64,000 nucleotides of DNA from Gemmatimonadota bacterium (GCA_003562075.1 PWWP01000345.1:1-64000); one strand, 5' to 3'. Shown: positions 34,781-43,467, counted from the first letter of the stretch. The notes: a model not told the origin generated them from the letters alone. Translations and numbers: made by a program.

Positions 34781-36220
34781 ATGAGCTTCCGATTCGGAGC
34801 GGTCGGGGCGTTGATTTTCGCCCTGGCGCTCGGGGGATGCGCCTCAGCAGGGAATGGAGCCGGCGCCGAAGGCGCGATCACAGGCGATTTCTCCGAGGAC
34901 GATCTTCCGCAGTGGATGCAGGATCTTCCCGAAGGTGAACCCCCTGAAGACAACGAGTATACCGACGAAGCCACCCTCTTCCTCTTCCAGGCCATGTCGG
35001 CTGACGGCGAGGACGCTGTGGCCTTCTATGAAGAGGCACTGGAAGTCGCTCGGCAGGGGATCGAGCACGATCCGGAGAACGCCCAGTCCTACTTCCAGGC
35101 CGGCGAGGCCCTTTTGGGAATGGGTGACCTGCAGGGAGCAGGTGAGATGTTCGATCGGGCCGAGGAGCTCTACCCCCGGTACCAGATCGAGACGGAGTTC
35201 ATGAGGGAGGAGGCATGGCTGGAGGCCTTCAACCGAGGGGCCGAACTCTACCAGGAAGGTGACGTGCAGGCCGCTCTGCCTCACTTCGAGGACGCCCACG
35301 CCATCTATCAGGGGCGTCCTGAGGCAATGTTGAACCTGGCCGAGATCTACTCCAACGAGGGCCGGATGGAGGAATCGGCGGAGCTCTTCGGGCTCTCCGT
35401 GGAGGTTATGACCGGCCCCCGGGCCCAGGATATGGATCCGGAGCTCCTGGAGTCCTGGGATGACTTCAAGGAGGTTGCCCTCTTCAACCAGGCCCAGATC
35501 CTCTTTCAGCTCGAACGTTATGCAGATGCGGCCGAGGTCTACGAGGCCATCCTGGCGGAAGAACCCGACAACCTCATGGCCATCTCGAACCTGGCCGTGG
35601 CCTACGTGGCCAGTGGCCAGGCCGAACGGGCCAGAGAGATCTACGACGATCTCATGAACCGTCCGGGACTAAACGCCCGGGACTACTTCTCCATCGGGGT
35701 CGGGCTCTACCAGACGGAAGAGTTCGAGCAGGCGGCCAGAGCCTTCTCCGAAGCCAACGCTCTGGTTCCTGAGCACAGGGACGCCCTCTTCAACTACACT
35801 CAGGCCCTGTACCTCTCGGATCAGTTCGAGGAACTCCTGGGGGCGGCTGAGCAGCTCCTGGAGCTGGACCCTTATAATGAGACGGCCTATCGCTTCATGG
35901 CTCAGGGACTGGTACAGCAGGACCGGCAGGAGGAAGCCGTCGGGTACCTGGAGCAGATGGAGGCTCTGCCCTTCTTTGTGGACTATCTCGAGTTGGCACC
36001 CATGGATGGCGGTGTGGCTGTAGTGGGACAGGTCATCAACCAGAACGCTGATCCTGGAAGCTCCGCCGATCTGACCGTCTATTTCTACGATGTGGACGGC
36101 AATCAGCTGGGCTCTGCAGATACGTCGGTGACCCTGGGCAACGCCGAGGAGGCGGTCCAGTTCCAGGCCGACCTGGCCACGGACCAGGACGTCTTCGGGT
36201 TCCGCTACGAGGTTCGATGA
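34781..36220 (+). CDS. TPR-repeat lipoprotein
   Basis: ATG 34781 has AGGAGG six bases upstream and starts a lipoprotein signal (FGAVGALIFALALGGC, lipobox LGGC), so the longer track N terminus is rejected. The mature protein of about 455 residues has an acidic linker, then roughly eight TPR-type helical pairs (for example AQSYFQAGEALLGMGDLQGA, ALFNQAQILFQLERYADAAE), and ends in a beta-rich domain (VAVVGQVINQNADPGSSADL) resembling an FxLYD/DUF3426-like fold. It is probably an outer-membrane or periplasmic scaffold of unknown partner. The strong acidity is notable. It appears monocistronic, bounded by hairpins on both sides. Confidence 0.8.
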   Translation: MSFRFGAVGALIFALALGGCASAGNGAGAEGAITGDFSEDDLPQWMQDLPEGEPPEDNEYTDEATLFLFQAMSADGEDAVAFYEEALEVARQGIEHDPENAQSYFQAGEALLGMGDLQGAGEMFDRAEELYPRYQIETEFMREEAWLEAFNRGAELYQEGDVQAALPHFEDAHAIYQGRPEAMLNLAEIYSNEGRMEESAELFGLSVEVMTGPRAQDMDPELLESWDDFKEVALFNQAQILFQLERYADAAEVYEAILAEEPDNLMAISNLAVAYVASGQAERAREIYDDLMNRPGLNARDYFSIGVGLYQTEEFEQAARAFSEANALVPEHRDALFNYTQALYLSDQFEELLGAAEQLLELDPYNETAYRFMAQGLVQQDRQEEAVGYLEQMEALPFFVDYLELAPMDGGVAVVGQVINQNADPGSSADLTVYFYDVDGNQLGSADTSVTLGNAEEAVQFQADLATDQDVFGFRYEVR

Positions 36221-36277
36221 ACCGGTAGACCGGAGAGGTGGGGAGACCCTGGCATGGGTCAACCCGCAAATGGTGAG

Positions 36278-36318
36278 CCGGGCGGGAGTGGAGATCGCTT
36301 GATCTTTCTCCCGCCCGG
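36278..36318 (+). terminator. Hairpin after the TPR lipoprotein gene, probable terminator
   Basis: A perfect 11-bp inverted repeat, CCGGGCGGGAG (36278-36288) with CTCCCGCCCGG (36308-36318), encloses AGATC-GCTT-GATCT, which can pair further. Only a weak T tract follows (CCTACATTT). It overlaps the predicted tRNA-Gly promoter, so its formation would affect only upstream read-through. Confidence 0.5.
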
Positions 36319-36326
36319 CCTACATT
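36299..36326 (+). promoter_or_regulatory. Candidate promoter for tRNA-Gly
   Basis: TTGATC (36299-36304), 16 bases, TACATT (36321-36326). The predicted start is about nine bases before the tRNA. Each hexamer matches four of six consensus positions. Confidence 0.4.
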
Positions 36327-36341
36327 TGGAAGCAGTCCCAT

Positions 36342-36414
36342 GCGGGCGTAGCTCAGTTGGTAGAGCATCAGCTTCCCAAGCTGAGGGTCGCCGGTTCGAG
36401 TCCGGTCGCCCGCT
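36342..36414 (+). tRNA. tRNA-Gly (anticodon CCC)
   Basis: A complete cloverleaf is visible. The acceptor stem is GCGGGCG with CGCCCGC, the D arm GCTC/GAGC around AGTTGGTA, and the anticodon arm TCAGC-TTCCCAA-GCTGA, giving anticodon CCC, which reads GGG. The T arm is GCCGG-TTCGAGT-CCGGT with one G-U pair. The discriminator is T and CCA is not encoded, so a CCA-adding enzyme is needed. Confidence 0.96.
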
Positions 36415-36436
36415 TAGAAGGATGTATCTCGTTTCA

Positions 36437-36471
36437 GAAGCCCCGTCACCGACCCCTGGTGGCGGGGCTTC
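36437..36471 (+). terminator. Hairpin terminator downstream of tRNA-Gly
   Basis: GAAGCCCCG (36437-36445) pairs with CGGGGCTTC (36463-36471), and inner bases extend the stem to 14 bp including one G-U, with a 7-base loop. The downstream sequence is only weakly T-rich. Its position 22 bases after the tRNA supports a terminator role. Confidence 0.55.
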
Positions 36472-36558
36472 AGCCTTCATGGATTGAGCCTGCCTGGGGC
36501 CCCCTCACCGCTCCTCCGGGCTTGGTGGCCTGGAAGGGAAGGGGACCCCACCCCTCCG

Positions 36559-36587
36559 TTGAGGGGGAATCTCCATCTGGCTATCTT
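36559..36587 (+). promoter_or_regulatory. Candidate promoter for the DUF512-der-plsY-gpsA-merR operon
   Basis: TTGAGG (36559-36564), exactly 17 bases, TATCTT (36582-36587). A start near 36594 gives a leader of about 46 bases containing a hairpin. It is the only reasonable pair between the tRNA-Gly terminator and the operon. Confidence 0.45.
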
Positions 36588-36610
36588 TAAAGGCTTTCTA
36601 ACAATCAGGT

Positions 36611-36630
36611 CCGCCGACGTTCGGCGGAGG
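36611..36630 (+). promoter_or_regulatory. Hairpin abutting the ribosome-binding site of the DUF512 gene
   Basis: CCGCCGA-CGT-TCGGCGG (36611-36627) is a perfect 7-bp inverted repeat whose 3' arm covers the first bases of GGAGG (36626-36630), nine bases before ATG 36640. When folded it would partly hide the ribosome-binding site, so translation could respond to a protein, RNA or temperature. Confidence 0.45.
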
Positions 36631-36639
36631 AACGTCCCA

Positions 36640-37914
36640 ATGGTCCGCATCGCAGAGATTCAACAGGGCAGTGTCGCCGACGAACTGGAACTCCGCATTG
36701 GAACGCGGATCGTCCGGGTAAATGGTGAACGGGTCCGGGATGGAATAGACCTCACGTTCCTGCTGGCCGACCACACCCTGAACCTGGAAACGGTGGACCC
36801 GGACGGGTCCCAGACCATTTACGAGATCGAACGGGACCCGGGCGAGCCCCTGGGGATCGTCCCGGCCCCGGACACGGTGAGGGAATGCGCCAACGAGTGT
36901 GTCTTCTGCTTCATCGATGGAAATCCGAAGGGAGTCCGAGACACCCTCTGGATCAGGGATGACGACTTCCGACTGTCCTTCACCTATGGAAGCTACGTCA
37001 CCCTGACCAATCTGGGGCCCAGAGGGCTGGATCGCCTCGTCGAACAGCGGCTCTCTCCCCTCTACGTCAGCGTCCACGCCACGGATCCCGAGGTGAGGGT
37101 CCGACTCCTGAAGAACAAGCGGGCTGGACTGATCATGGAGCAGCTCCAGTACCTGTTGGACAACGACCTGGAGGTGCATACCCAGATCGTTCTCTGCCCG
37201 GACTGGAATGACGGCGAGCACCTGGACCGAACCATGGAGGACCTCTACAGTCTGGGCGAAGGAATCCGAACCCTCTCCGTCGTCCCCGTGGGCCTGACCC
37301 GGTACAATGTAAACCGCCCCGTTCGGCCGCTCCGTAAGGATGAGACCGCTCAAGCCGTGGATCAGGTGGACCGGTTCCGCCAGCGGGCGCTCGAGGAACG
37401 AGGATACGGTTGGTCCTACTCGGCCGACGAGCTCTTTCTCTTGGCAGGCCGGCAGCTACCCGGGCCCGACTATTACGACGATGCATCCCTCCTGGAGAAT
37501 GGAGTCGGCGCAGTACGCCATTTTCTGGATGAACTGGACCGGGAGACAGCGGAGGGACTTCCGGACCTCCAGGGCCATCGTATCCGTATCCTGACTGGAA
37601 GCTCCATGGCAGGGTTCCTGAAGGACCGGAGTCCCGCTCTGGCCCAGGCCACCGGAGCCAACGTCGTCGTCCACCAGGTCGAGAACCGCTTCTACGGCTC
37701 CACCGTCACGGTGGCAGGTCTCCTGGCTGGCGAAGATCTTCTACAGGCCGTGGACCAGCCCCGGAAAGGGGACATCATCCTCCTCCCGGCAGAGACCCTG
37801 AATCAGGATGACCTCTTCATCGACTCTCTTCCCCTCGCCCAGTTCGAGGCGGCGCTGGCCCCGGCTCGGGTGGTGCCTGCCTACGAGATCCCCCAAGCCT
37901 TGAGGTCGCTGTGA
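36640..37914 (+). CDS. DUF512-family protein (PDZ-like domain plus Fe-S/radical-SAM-like region)
   Basis: A 424-residue protein. The N terminus has a PDZ-like fold (IAEIQQGSVADELELRIGTRIVRVNG); next comes RECANECVFCFIDGNP with a CxxxCxxC cluster motif as in radical-SAM enzymes, then a barrel-like region (SFTYGSYVTLTNL, PLYVSVHATDPEVR) and the DUF512 domain (LTGSSMAGFLKDRSPALAQ). ATG 36640 has GGAGG upstream; 52 residues of the track ORF are rejected because they run through the promoter. A DUF512 gene directly before der is also common in Clostridia. Its function is unknown; a role in metalloenzyme assembly or a radical reaction is only suggested by the motif. It overlaps der as GTGA. Confidence 0.88.
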   Translation: MVRIAEIQQGSVADELELRIGTRIVRVNGERVRDGIDLTFLLADHTLNLETVDPDGSQTIYEIERDPGEPLGIVPAPDTVRECANECVFCFIDGNPKGVRDTLWIRDDDFRLSFTYGSYVTLTNLGPRGLDRLVEQRLSPLYVSVHATDPEVRVRLLKNKRAGLIMEQLQYLLDNDLEVHTQIVLCPDWNDGEHLDRTMEDLYSLGEGIRTLSVVPVGLTRYNVNRPVRPLRKDETAQAVDQVDRFRQRALEERGYGWSYSADELFLLAGRQLPGPDYYDDASLLENGVGAVRHFLDELDRETAEGLPDLQGHRIRILTGSSMAGFLKDRSPALAQATGANVVVHQVENRFYGSTVTVAGLLAGEDLLQAVDQPRKGDIILLPAETLNQDDLFIDSLPLAQFEAALAPARVVPAYEIPQALRSL

Positions 37915-39254
37915 GCAATCGTCGACTCCCAGTCGTGGCCGTGGTCGGACGCCCCAATGTAGGGAAGTCCACACTCTTCAATCGGGTCCTGGGAGAACGA
38001 GCGGCCATCGTCGACGATCAGCCCGGGGTGACCCGGGACCGAAACTTTGCCCGGGCAGATTGGGCAGGCCGGGAGTTCTTCGTCGTGGACACCGGCGGGG
38101 TCATCGAAGGAAGCGACCAACCGCTGGACCGGCAGGTGCGCCACCAGGCGCTGGCGGCCGTGGAGGAGGCGGATCTCATCCTCTTCGTGGTGGACGGGAA
38201 GGATGGCGTCCATCCATTGGATGAGCGGCTTCCCTCCGTCCTCCGGGATTCAGGCCGGCCCGTTCTGGTCGTGGCCAACAAGATGGACAATCTCCCCCGG
38301 GACCAGGCCCACCATGACTTCTGGCGGTTGGGTCTGGGAGAACCAGTCCCGGTGAGTGCAATCTCAGGGAAGGGCTCCGGAGACCTCCTGGACCGGGTCA
38401 TCGCCGCCCTCCCCGAGACCTCCGATGTCCCCGACCCGCCGGAAGCCCTTCGGGTTGCCGTCATCGGCAAGCCCAACGTGGGAAAGTCCTCTTTTGTGAA
38501 CCGCATGTTCGATGAGGACCGAATGGTGGTGAGTGACGTTCCGGGAACCACACGGGACCCAGTGGACTCCACCCTTCGATACCACGGCCGGGAACTCATC
38601 TTCGTGGACACGGCGGGCCTCCGTCGTCAATCCCGGATCTCGGAGGCCGTGGAATACTATTCTTCCCTTCGAACAGCCCGAGTGGTTCGAGATGCCCACG
38701 TCTGTCTGGTCCTGGTGGATGCAGGAGAAGGTCTCCACCAACAGGACCTGAAGATCCTGGAGAATGCCTGGGAAGCCGGGTGTGGGGTCATCCTGGCGGT
38801 GAACAAGTGGGACCTGGTGGACCACGCTGAGTTCCCCGTATCACAGATGGAGCAGGCCCTCCGGTCTCGATCTCCTCTGCTGGCTTGGGTGCCGATCATC
38901 TTCATCTCGGCCCAGACAGGGCTGAGGGTCCGGAAAACCCTGGATCTCGTGCTCCAGGTCGCTGAGGAGCGGAACCGGCGAATCCCCACCCACGAAGTCA
39001 ACGAGATCCTGACCAAGCTCTACCAAAGGCAGCCGCCCCCTCACTCCCGAGGTCGACAGATCCGGCTCCGCTACGGAACCCAGGCTGACACCGCGCCTCC
39101 TACCTTCGTCCTGTTCGCCAACCTGCACAGAGAAATCCCGGACCACTACATTCGGTATCTCTACAACGGCTTTCGGAAGGCCTGGGGGTTCAAGGGGGTC
39201 CCCATTCGGATCCGCCTTCGCTCCTCCGCGTCCCGGGACCGGTCTACTGCATGA
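37911..39254 (+). CDS. der: GTPase Der (EngA)
   Basis: A double-GTPase required for 50S subunit assembly. The 447-residue protein has two G domains: VVGRPNVGKST, DTGG and NKMD in the first, and VIGKPNVGKSS, DTAG and NKWD in the second, followed by a KH-like C-terminal domain (LRYGTQADTAPPTFVLFAN). The start is GTG 37911, overlapping the DUF512 stop. The stop shares ATGA with plsY. Length and motif order match the family exactly. Confidence 0.97.
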   Translation: MSNRRLPVVAVVGRPNVGKSTLFNRVLGERAAIVDDQPGVTRDRNFARADWAGREFFVVDTGGVIEGSDQPLDRQVRHQALAAVEEADLILFVVDGKDGVHPLDERLPSVLRDSGRPVLVVANKMDNLPRDQAHHDFWRLGLGEPVPVSAISGKGSGDLLDRVIAALPETSDVPDPPEALRVAVIGKPNVGKSSFVNRMFDEDRMVVSDVPGTTRDPVDSTLRYHGRELIFVDTAGLRRQSRISEAVEYYSSLRTARVVRDAHVCLVLVDAGEGLHQQDLKILENAWEAGCGVILAVNKWDLVDHAEFPVSQMEQALRSRSPLLAWVPIIFISAQTGLRVRKTLDLVLQVAEERNRRIPTHEVNEILTKLYQRQPPPHSRGRQIRLRYGTQADTAPPTFVLFANLHREIPDHYIRYLYNGFRKAWGFKGVPIRIRLRSSASRDRSTA

Positions 39255-39904
39255 TGGCCTATGGGCTTCTCCTCCTGGCCTATGTGGTAGGTGCCACGCC
39301 TTCCAGCCTCTGGATGGGAAGGGTAGTCTATGGAGTCGACCTTCGCCGGGAAGGGAGTGGGAACCTGGGCGCTACCAACACCTTCCGGGTCCTGGGATGG
39401 AAGGCAGCCCTCCCCGTGTTCCTGGCGGACATCCTGAAGGGATACCTTCCCGTGGCACTCTTCCCGGGAATCGCCGGTATCAACGGCGCCGGATGGGCTC
39501 TGGCCTTTGGTGCAGCTGCCATCCTGGGACACGTCTTCTCCTTCTGGGTGGGCTTCCGAGGAGGAAAGGGCGTAGCCACCAGCACGGGCGTCTTCCTGGC
39601 TCTCGCACCGTTGGCCCTCCTCGCCGTTCTGGTGGTGTGGAGCGCCCTTGTGGCGACGACGCGGATCGTGTCGCTGGGATCGATCGCCGCGGCTGCCACA
39701 CTGCCCGTTGCGATTCTTCTGGTCCCCAACGAAGGGGGAGCCTCGCTGGTACTCTTCGCCTCCGGACTCGCTCTTTTCGTCATCTGGGCCCATCGGGAGA
39801 ACCTGGCCCGCTTGGCCAGGGGCGAGGAGGCCAGATTCGGAAGTCGAGCCTCACAGGACTCATCACCTGCAGGAGACAAACGGGAGGCCGCACATGACGG
39901 GTGA
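39251..39904 (+). CDS. plsY: Acyl-phosphate:glycerol-3-phosphate acyltransferase PlsY
   Basis: The integral-membrane enzyme that transfers the first acyl chain, from acyl-phosphate made by PlsX, to glycerol-3-phosphate. The 217-residue protein has five or more membrane helices and the three motifs ATPSSLWMGR, GSGNLGATNTFRVLG and GHVFSFWVGFRGGKGVAT. A C-terminal tail of about 30 polar residues extends beyond the family core. It sits between der and gpsA; gpsA makes its acceptor substrate, so the two act in sequence. It ends inside the gpsA start region (overlap of 11 bases). Confidence 0.95.
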   Translation: MMAYGLLLLAYVVGATPSSLWMGRVVYGVDLRREGSGNLGATNTFRVLGWKAALPVFLADILKGYLPVALFPGIAGINGAGWALAFGAAAILGHVFSFWVGFRGGKGVATSTGVFLALAPLALLAVLVVWSALVATTRIVSLGSIAAAATLPVAILLVPNEGGASLVLFASGLALFVIWAHRENLARLARGEEARFGSRASQDSSPAGDKREAAHDG

Positions 39905-40970
39905 TCGGACCGCCGGTCCTTCCCCCGGGTCGAGGACGATTGAGAGCGCCGGGCCCGAATCCATTCGAGCCGCTGTCGTCGGCGCCGGAAGCTGGGGCAC
40001 CGCGTTGGCACTACTCCTGGACCGGAATGGCCATGAAGTGCGGCTTTGGAGTCACAATCCCCATGTCGTGGATGAGATTGACGAGCATGGCGAGAATCGG
40101 AGCTACCTGCCCGGTATCCAGGTCCCGTCCAGCGTGTCAGTTGTCACAGACATGGCATCCGCCCTGGAAGGCGCACAGGTCGTAGTTTCTGTGACACCTT
40201 CCCAGTACGTGGGTGAAGTCATGGCTCGTGCAGCTGCTCACCTGGAGCCGGACGCGCTGGTGGTGAGTGCGTCGAAGGGAATCGAGGTAAGCACGCTCCG
40301 ACGGATGGACCAGGTACTGGCAGACCTTCTCCCGACCTCCTGCCACGACCGGCTCTCGGTCCTCTCGGGCCCGTCCTTCGCAATTGAAGTTGCAGAGCAA
40401 CGCCCAACGGCAGTGGTGGCGGCCAGCCGATCTCGGGAAGCTCGGCTGCGAACCCAGGAAATCTTCTCATCCCGTAATTTTCGAGTCTACACGAACCCGG
40501 ACGTCATCGGCGTCGAGCTGGGCGGTGCGGTAAAGAACGTCATCGCCCTTGCAGCAGGTGTGGCCGCTGGCCTGGAGCTGGGAAGAAACACCCAAGCGGC
40601 CTTGATCACGCGCGGGTTGGCTGAGATGACTCGTCTCGGGATTGCGCTGGGAGCGAAGCCTTCCACCTTCTCCGGGCTCGCGGGCATGGGCGACCTGGTT
40701 CTGACTTGCACCGGTGAGATCTCCCGCAATCGAACGGTGGGCTCTCGGCTGGGCAGGGGAGAGGCGCTGGACGACATCCTGGCAGACATGCGAGCCGTAG
40801 CCGAAGGGGTGAGGACAGCCCCTGCTGTGCTGGCCCTGGCCCGGAAAGAGGGTGTGGAGATGCCTATCGCCAGCCAGGTCTGTCGAATGTTGGATGGAGA
40901 GGTGAAACCGCGTTCAGCAGTGGAGGAGCTCATGACTCGAGACCCGAAACCGGAGACGTGGAGTTCATGA
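39894..40970 (+). CDS. gpsA: Glycerol-3-phosphate dehydrogenase [NAD(P)+]
   Basis: Reduces dihydroxyacetone phosphate to sn-glycerol-3-phosphate, the backbone of phospholipids. The 358-residue protein has the Rossmann motif VVGAGSWGTALALLL, the NTP-like VVSASKGIE, SGPSFAIEVAEQRPTAVV, the catalytic Lys in GGAVKNVIALAAG and GLAGMGDLVLTCTG. ATG 39894 has GGGAGG six bases upstream, so the 82 earlier track residues (plsY shadow) are removed. The N-terminal extension of about 25 residues is poorly conserved. The stop shares ATGA with the MerR-type regulator. Confidence 0.96.
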   Translation: MTGDRTAGPSPGSRTIESAGPESIRAAVVGAGSWGTALALLLDRNGHEVRLWSHNPHVVDEIDEHGENRSYLPGIQVPSSVSVVTDMASALEGAQVVVSVTPSQYVGEVMARAAAHLEPDALVVSASKGIEVSTLRRMDQVLADLLPTSCHDRLSVLSGPSFAIEVAEQRPTAVVAASRSREARLRTQEIFSSRNFRVYTNPDVIGVELGGAVKNVIALAAGVAAGLELGRNTQAALITRGLAEMTRLGIALGAKPSTFSGLAGMGDLVLTCTGEISRNRTVGSRLGRGEALDDILADMRAVAEGVRTAPAVLALARKEGVEMPIASQVCRMLDGEVKPRSAVEELMTRDPKPETWSS

Positions 40971-41359
40971 CGGACCCGACACCAGGCGATCCGCCTCCGC
41001 GGCGACCAGTGGCTCGGAAGGAGTACTACTCAATCGGAGAGGTATGTGAGCTCACGGGCTTGAAAGCCCATGTTCTCCGCTACTGGGAAACCCAGTTCCG
41101 AATCCTACAACCGGGAAAGAACCAAGCTGGGAATCGGGTCTATCGTCCCAGGGAAATCAAGCTGATCCTCCTCCTGAAATATCTGCTTCACGATCAGAAA
41201 TACACCATCGAAGGTGCCCGCCAGCGACTGCATCAGATGCGACAGGAGGGAGACCCGGAAGACCACGCAGATGAGATCCTCTCATCGGATTTCTTGAGTG
41301 CCATGAAAGATGAGCTTCGGACGGTGCTGGACGTCCTGACCCTCCCTGAAAACACCTGA
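40967..41359 (+). CDS. MerR-family transcriptional regulator
   Basis: A 130-residue DNA-binding protein. The winged-helix domain is clear: YYSIGEVCELTGLKAHVLRYWETQF, then the wing (AGNRVYRPREIKLILLLKYLLHD) and a helix that normally starts the dimer coiled coil. The effector domain is minimal and has no Cys cluster, so metal sensing is unlikely; it resembles the short MerR-like regulators linked to plsY-gpsA or ftsY regions in Gram-positives and Gemmatimonadota. ATG 40967 overlaps gpsA. Coupling to phospholipid genes suggests a housekeeping or autoregulatory role. Confidence 0.88.
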   Translation: MTDPTPGDPPPRRPVARKEYYSIGEVCELTGLKAHVLRYWETQFRILQPGKNQAGNRVYRPREIKLILLLKYLLHDQKYTIEGARQRLHQMRQEGDPEDHADEILSSDFLSAMKDELRTVLDVLTLPENT

Positions 41360-41398
41360 TCCCGGCCTGCGTTCTCGGACCTTCGTGATCAAACCCAA

Positions 41399-42160
41399 AT
41401 GCCGTTCTATATGAATATCCTCTGCACCAATGATGACGGTTACCTGGCCACCGGACTCCGGGTTCTGGCCTCCGCAGCCCGGAATCTGGGGAACGTGACG
41501 ATCGTTGCTCCGGACCGGGAACAGAGCGCCACCAGCCACTCCCTGACACTCCACCACCCCCTCCGAAGTCGCCGTGCCGCTGACGGCGCCCTTGTGGTGG
41601 ACGGCACCCCGACGGACTGTGTGATCTTGGCTGTGAACGCCCTCATGGATCATCGCCCCGACATCTGCTTTTCCGGGGTGAACCACGGGGCCAACATGGG
41701 TGAGGATGTACTCTATTCGGGCACGGTGGCCGCGGCCATGGAGGCCACCGTCCTGGGAATCCCATCGGTAGCGGTATCCTATGCCGGACCCGAATTCGAA
41801 TCCATCGAAGCTTGGGAAGCCCCCCTGGCAGACCTCCTGGTGGGGGTCGTCGAGCGATCCGACTTCCCCACGTCCACTCTCCTGAATGTCAATCTCCCCC
41901 CCATCTCTCCAAGCGACATCAAGGGAGTAAGGGTAACCTCTTTAGGAGAAAGGAGATACTCGGAGTCACTCACCCGGTCTCGCGATCCCAGCGGGAAGGA
42001 GTACTACTGGATTGGAGGGGGAGCCCGGGAGTGGAAAGGTGACGGGGATTCGGACTTTCGGGCTATCCATGAGGGGTACATTTCGGTGACTCCCCTTCAC
42101 CTGGACCTGACCAACTACTCGCTTCTGGAGGAGATTCGAGGGTGGAACCTGGATCTGTAG
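41399..42160 (+). CDS. surE: 5'/3'-nucleotidase SurE
   Basis: A metal-dependent phosphatase acting on nucleoside monophosphates and some polyphosphates. The 253-residue protein has the metal site ILCTNDDGYLATG, VVAPDREQSATSHSLTL in its second motif (here TIVAPDREQS), GTPTDCVILAV and FSGVNHGANMGEDVLYSGTVAAAMEA. ATG 41411 would give the canonical short N terminus and is an alternative start; neither has a good ribosome-binding site. surE next to pcm is a widespread stationary-phase pair (in E. coli surE-pcm-nlpD-rpoS), retained here with a 19-base overlap. Confidence 0.94.
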   Translation: MPFYMNILCTNDDGYLATGLRVLASAARNLGNVTIVAPDREQSATSHSLTLHHPLRSRRAADGALVVDGTPTDCVILAVNALMDHRPDICFSGVNHGANMGEDVLYSGTVAAAMEATVLGIPSVAVSYAGPEFESIEAWEAPLADLLVGVVERSDFPTSTLLNVNLPPISPSDIKGVRVTSLGERRYSESLTRSRDPSGKEYYWIGGGAREWKGDGDSDFRAIHEGYISVTPLHLDLTNYSLLEEIRGWNLDL

Positions 42161-42816
42161 ACGACTTCCGATACGTGGGCGCCCGCCGGCGACTCATCGA
42201 GGCCATTCGGGCCTCAGGAATCGACGACCTGGAGATCCTTCGCCACTTCGATCAGGTTCCTCGACATCTCTTCATCCCGGAAGGGATGCTCCACCGCGCG
42301 TACGATGACGCTCCGGTCCCCATCGGATTCGGGCAGACTGCATCCCAGCCTTCCCTCCAGGCCTTCTACCTGCACCTCCTTCGCCCCAACCCCGAAGACA
42401 GGATCCTGGAAGTCGGAACCGGGAGCGGGTTCCTTACGGCCCTTCTGGCCCTCATGGGTGATCGAGTCTACTCGGTGGAACGCATCCGAGGTCTTTCGTC
42501 CCGGGCTCGAAAGGTCTTGGACGCCATGGGGTTCCAGAATGTGGCGCTCATGACGGGAGACGGGACCATCGGATGGAGAAAATTTGCCCCGTATCAGGTC
42601 ATCACCGTGGCCGCTGCGTCGCCTGAGGTCCCGCATGCCCTGGTGGATCAGTTGGCTGAAGGTGGCCGGCTCCTGATCCCGGTAGGAGAACGGGAGGTCC
42701 AGGACCTCCTCCTCATCCGAAGACGAGAAGGGGAGATACTCCAGGAGAGCGTCCGGGAGGGGTGCACTTTCGTGCCCCTCCTGGGCCGCTATGGATGGGA
42801 TGAGGACGGAGGGTGA
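42142..42816 (+). CDS. pcm: Protein-L-isoaspartate O-methyltransferase
   Basis: Repairs age-damaged isoaspartyl residues by methylation with SAM. The 224-residue protein has FIPEGMLHRAYDDAPVPIGFGQTASQP, SAM motif ILEVGTGSGFLTALLA, and ITVAAASPEVPHALVDQLAEGGRLLIPVG. GTG 42142 has GGAGGAG eight bases before it, and the overlap with surE supports coupling. The usual 'QTIS' substrate motif reads QTAS. Length is standard. Confidence 0.93.
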   Translation: MEPGSVDDFRYVGARRRLIEAIRASGIDDLEILRHFDQVPRHLFIPEGMLHRAYDDAPVPIGFGQTASQPSLQAFYLHLLRPNPEDRILEVGTGSGFLTALLALMGDRVYSVERIRGLSSRARKVLDAMGFQNVALMTGDGTIGWRKFAPYQVITVAAASPEVPHALVDQLAEGGRLLIPVGEREVQDLLLIRRREGEILQESVREGCTFVPLLGRYGWDEDGG

Positions 42817-42877
42817 CGTTCCGATCAGTTCGGTCCGGGATTCGGCAACTCCCGGTGCAACCATCGAGGAAGGCCCA

Positions 42878-42883
42878 TATATT
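42878..42883 (+). promoter_or_regulatory. Possible -10 element before the hypothetical gene
   Basis: TATATT (5 of 6 to TATAAT) in the gap after pcm, in otherwise GC-rich DNA. No good -35 is found 16-18 bases upstream (GTGCAA at best), so support is partial. A start near 42890 would precede ATG 42944. Confidence 0.25.
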
Positions 42884-42943
42884 CTGGTTCAGTGGAACCG
42901 ACGGAAGTTGAACCCCTTCCAAACCCGGGAGTACGGAACCTCC

Positions 42944-43417
42944 ATGTCTTTGAGATCGAATGACCGTGCAGGTGATCACGGCCGCCCCACTGGCCTCGGT
43001 GATGACGACGGGGATGAAGGAGAAGTCCAGCATCCACGATCCGATCGACTCCCACCGCCAGCCTTCCCACCCGGTCAACGGAGAGCCTGGGTACATAGGC
43101 CCAGGACCAGAGAGGGGGAACCGCAGGACCAGGGAGGGGCGATCCCCGACGATGCCTTCTTCTCTCCTCACGACCCTCTCCGCCGAATAGAGGACCTCCA
43201 CGCCCACGGCGGGCAGTCGGCGGAGGAAGAGGCTCCCGAGCGCCACCTGAGTGACGAGGAAGTGGCAACACTCCTGGAGCAGTTGGCCAGGGAGATCCGC
43301 AACTACGAGGGAGGGCGGTTCCTCTGGAAGGCCGGTGTGCCCCCCTTGGAAGGGGCCATCCGAGGCCTGATCTCCGGGTATCTTCGATTGGGGCGAAGGG
43401 AAGGGGAGCGAAACTGA
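42944..43417 (+). CDS. Hypothetical protein with disordered N terminus
   Basis: About 157 residues from ATG 42944. The first 85 residues are Gly, Asp, Arg and Pro rich, probably disordered; the last 55 residues (LSDEEVATLLEQLAREIRNYEGG ... PPLEGAIRGLISGYLRLG) look like a folded helical domain and give the best evidence that the frame is real. The 42791 track start overlaps pcm and is less likely because a TATATT element lies between. Another frame (42960-43190) is open through the N-terminal half, so the true start is uncertain. No family is recognised. tRNA-Arg follows 50 bases downstream. Confidence 0.55.
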   Translation: MSLRSNDRAGDHGRPTGLGDDDGDEGEVQHPRSDRLPPPAFPPGQRRAWVHRPRTREGEPQDQGGAIPDDAFFSPHDPLRRIEDLHAHGGQSAEEEAPERHLSDEEVATLLEQLAREIRNYEGGRFLWKAGVPPLEGAIRGLISGYLRLGRREGERN

Positions 43418-43467
43418 TTCCGGCCCTTCAACGGAAGGTCGCACCTGCGTACTTTACTTCTGCTTTC

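Noticed and set aside
42960-43190. 76-residue alternative ORF over the hypothetical gene
   Set aside because: It ends before the region with the best coding character; the other frame continues through it to 43417.
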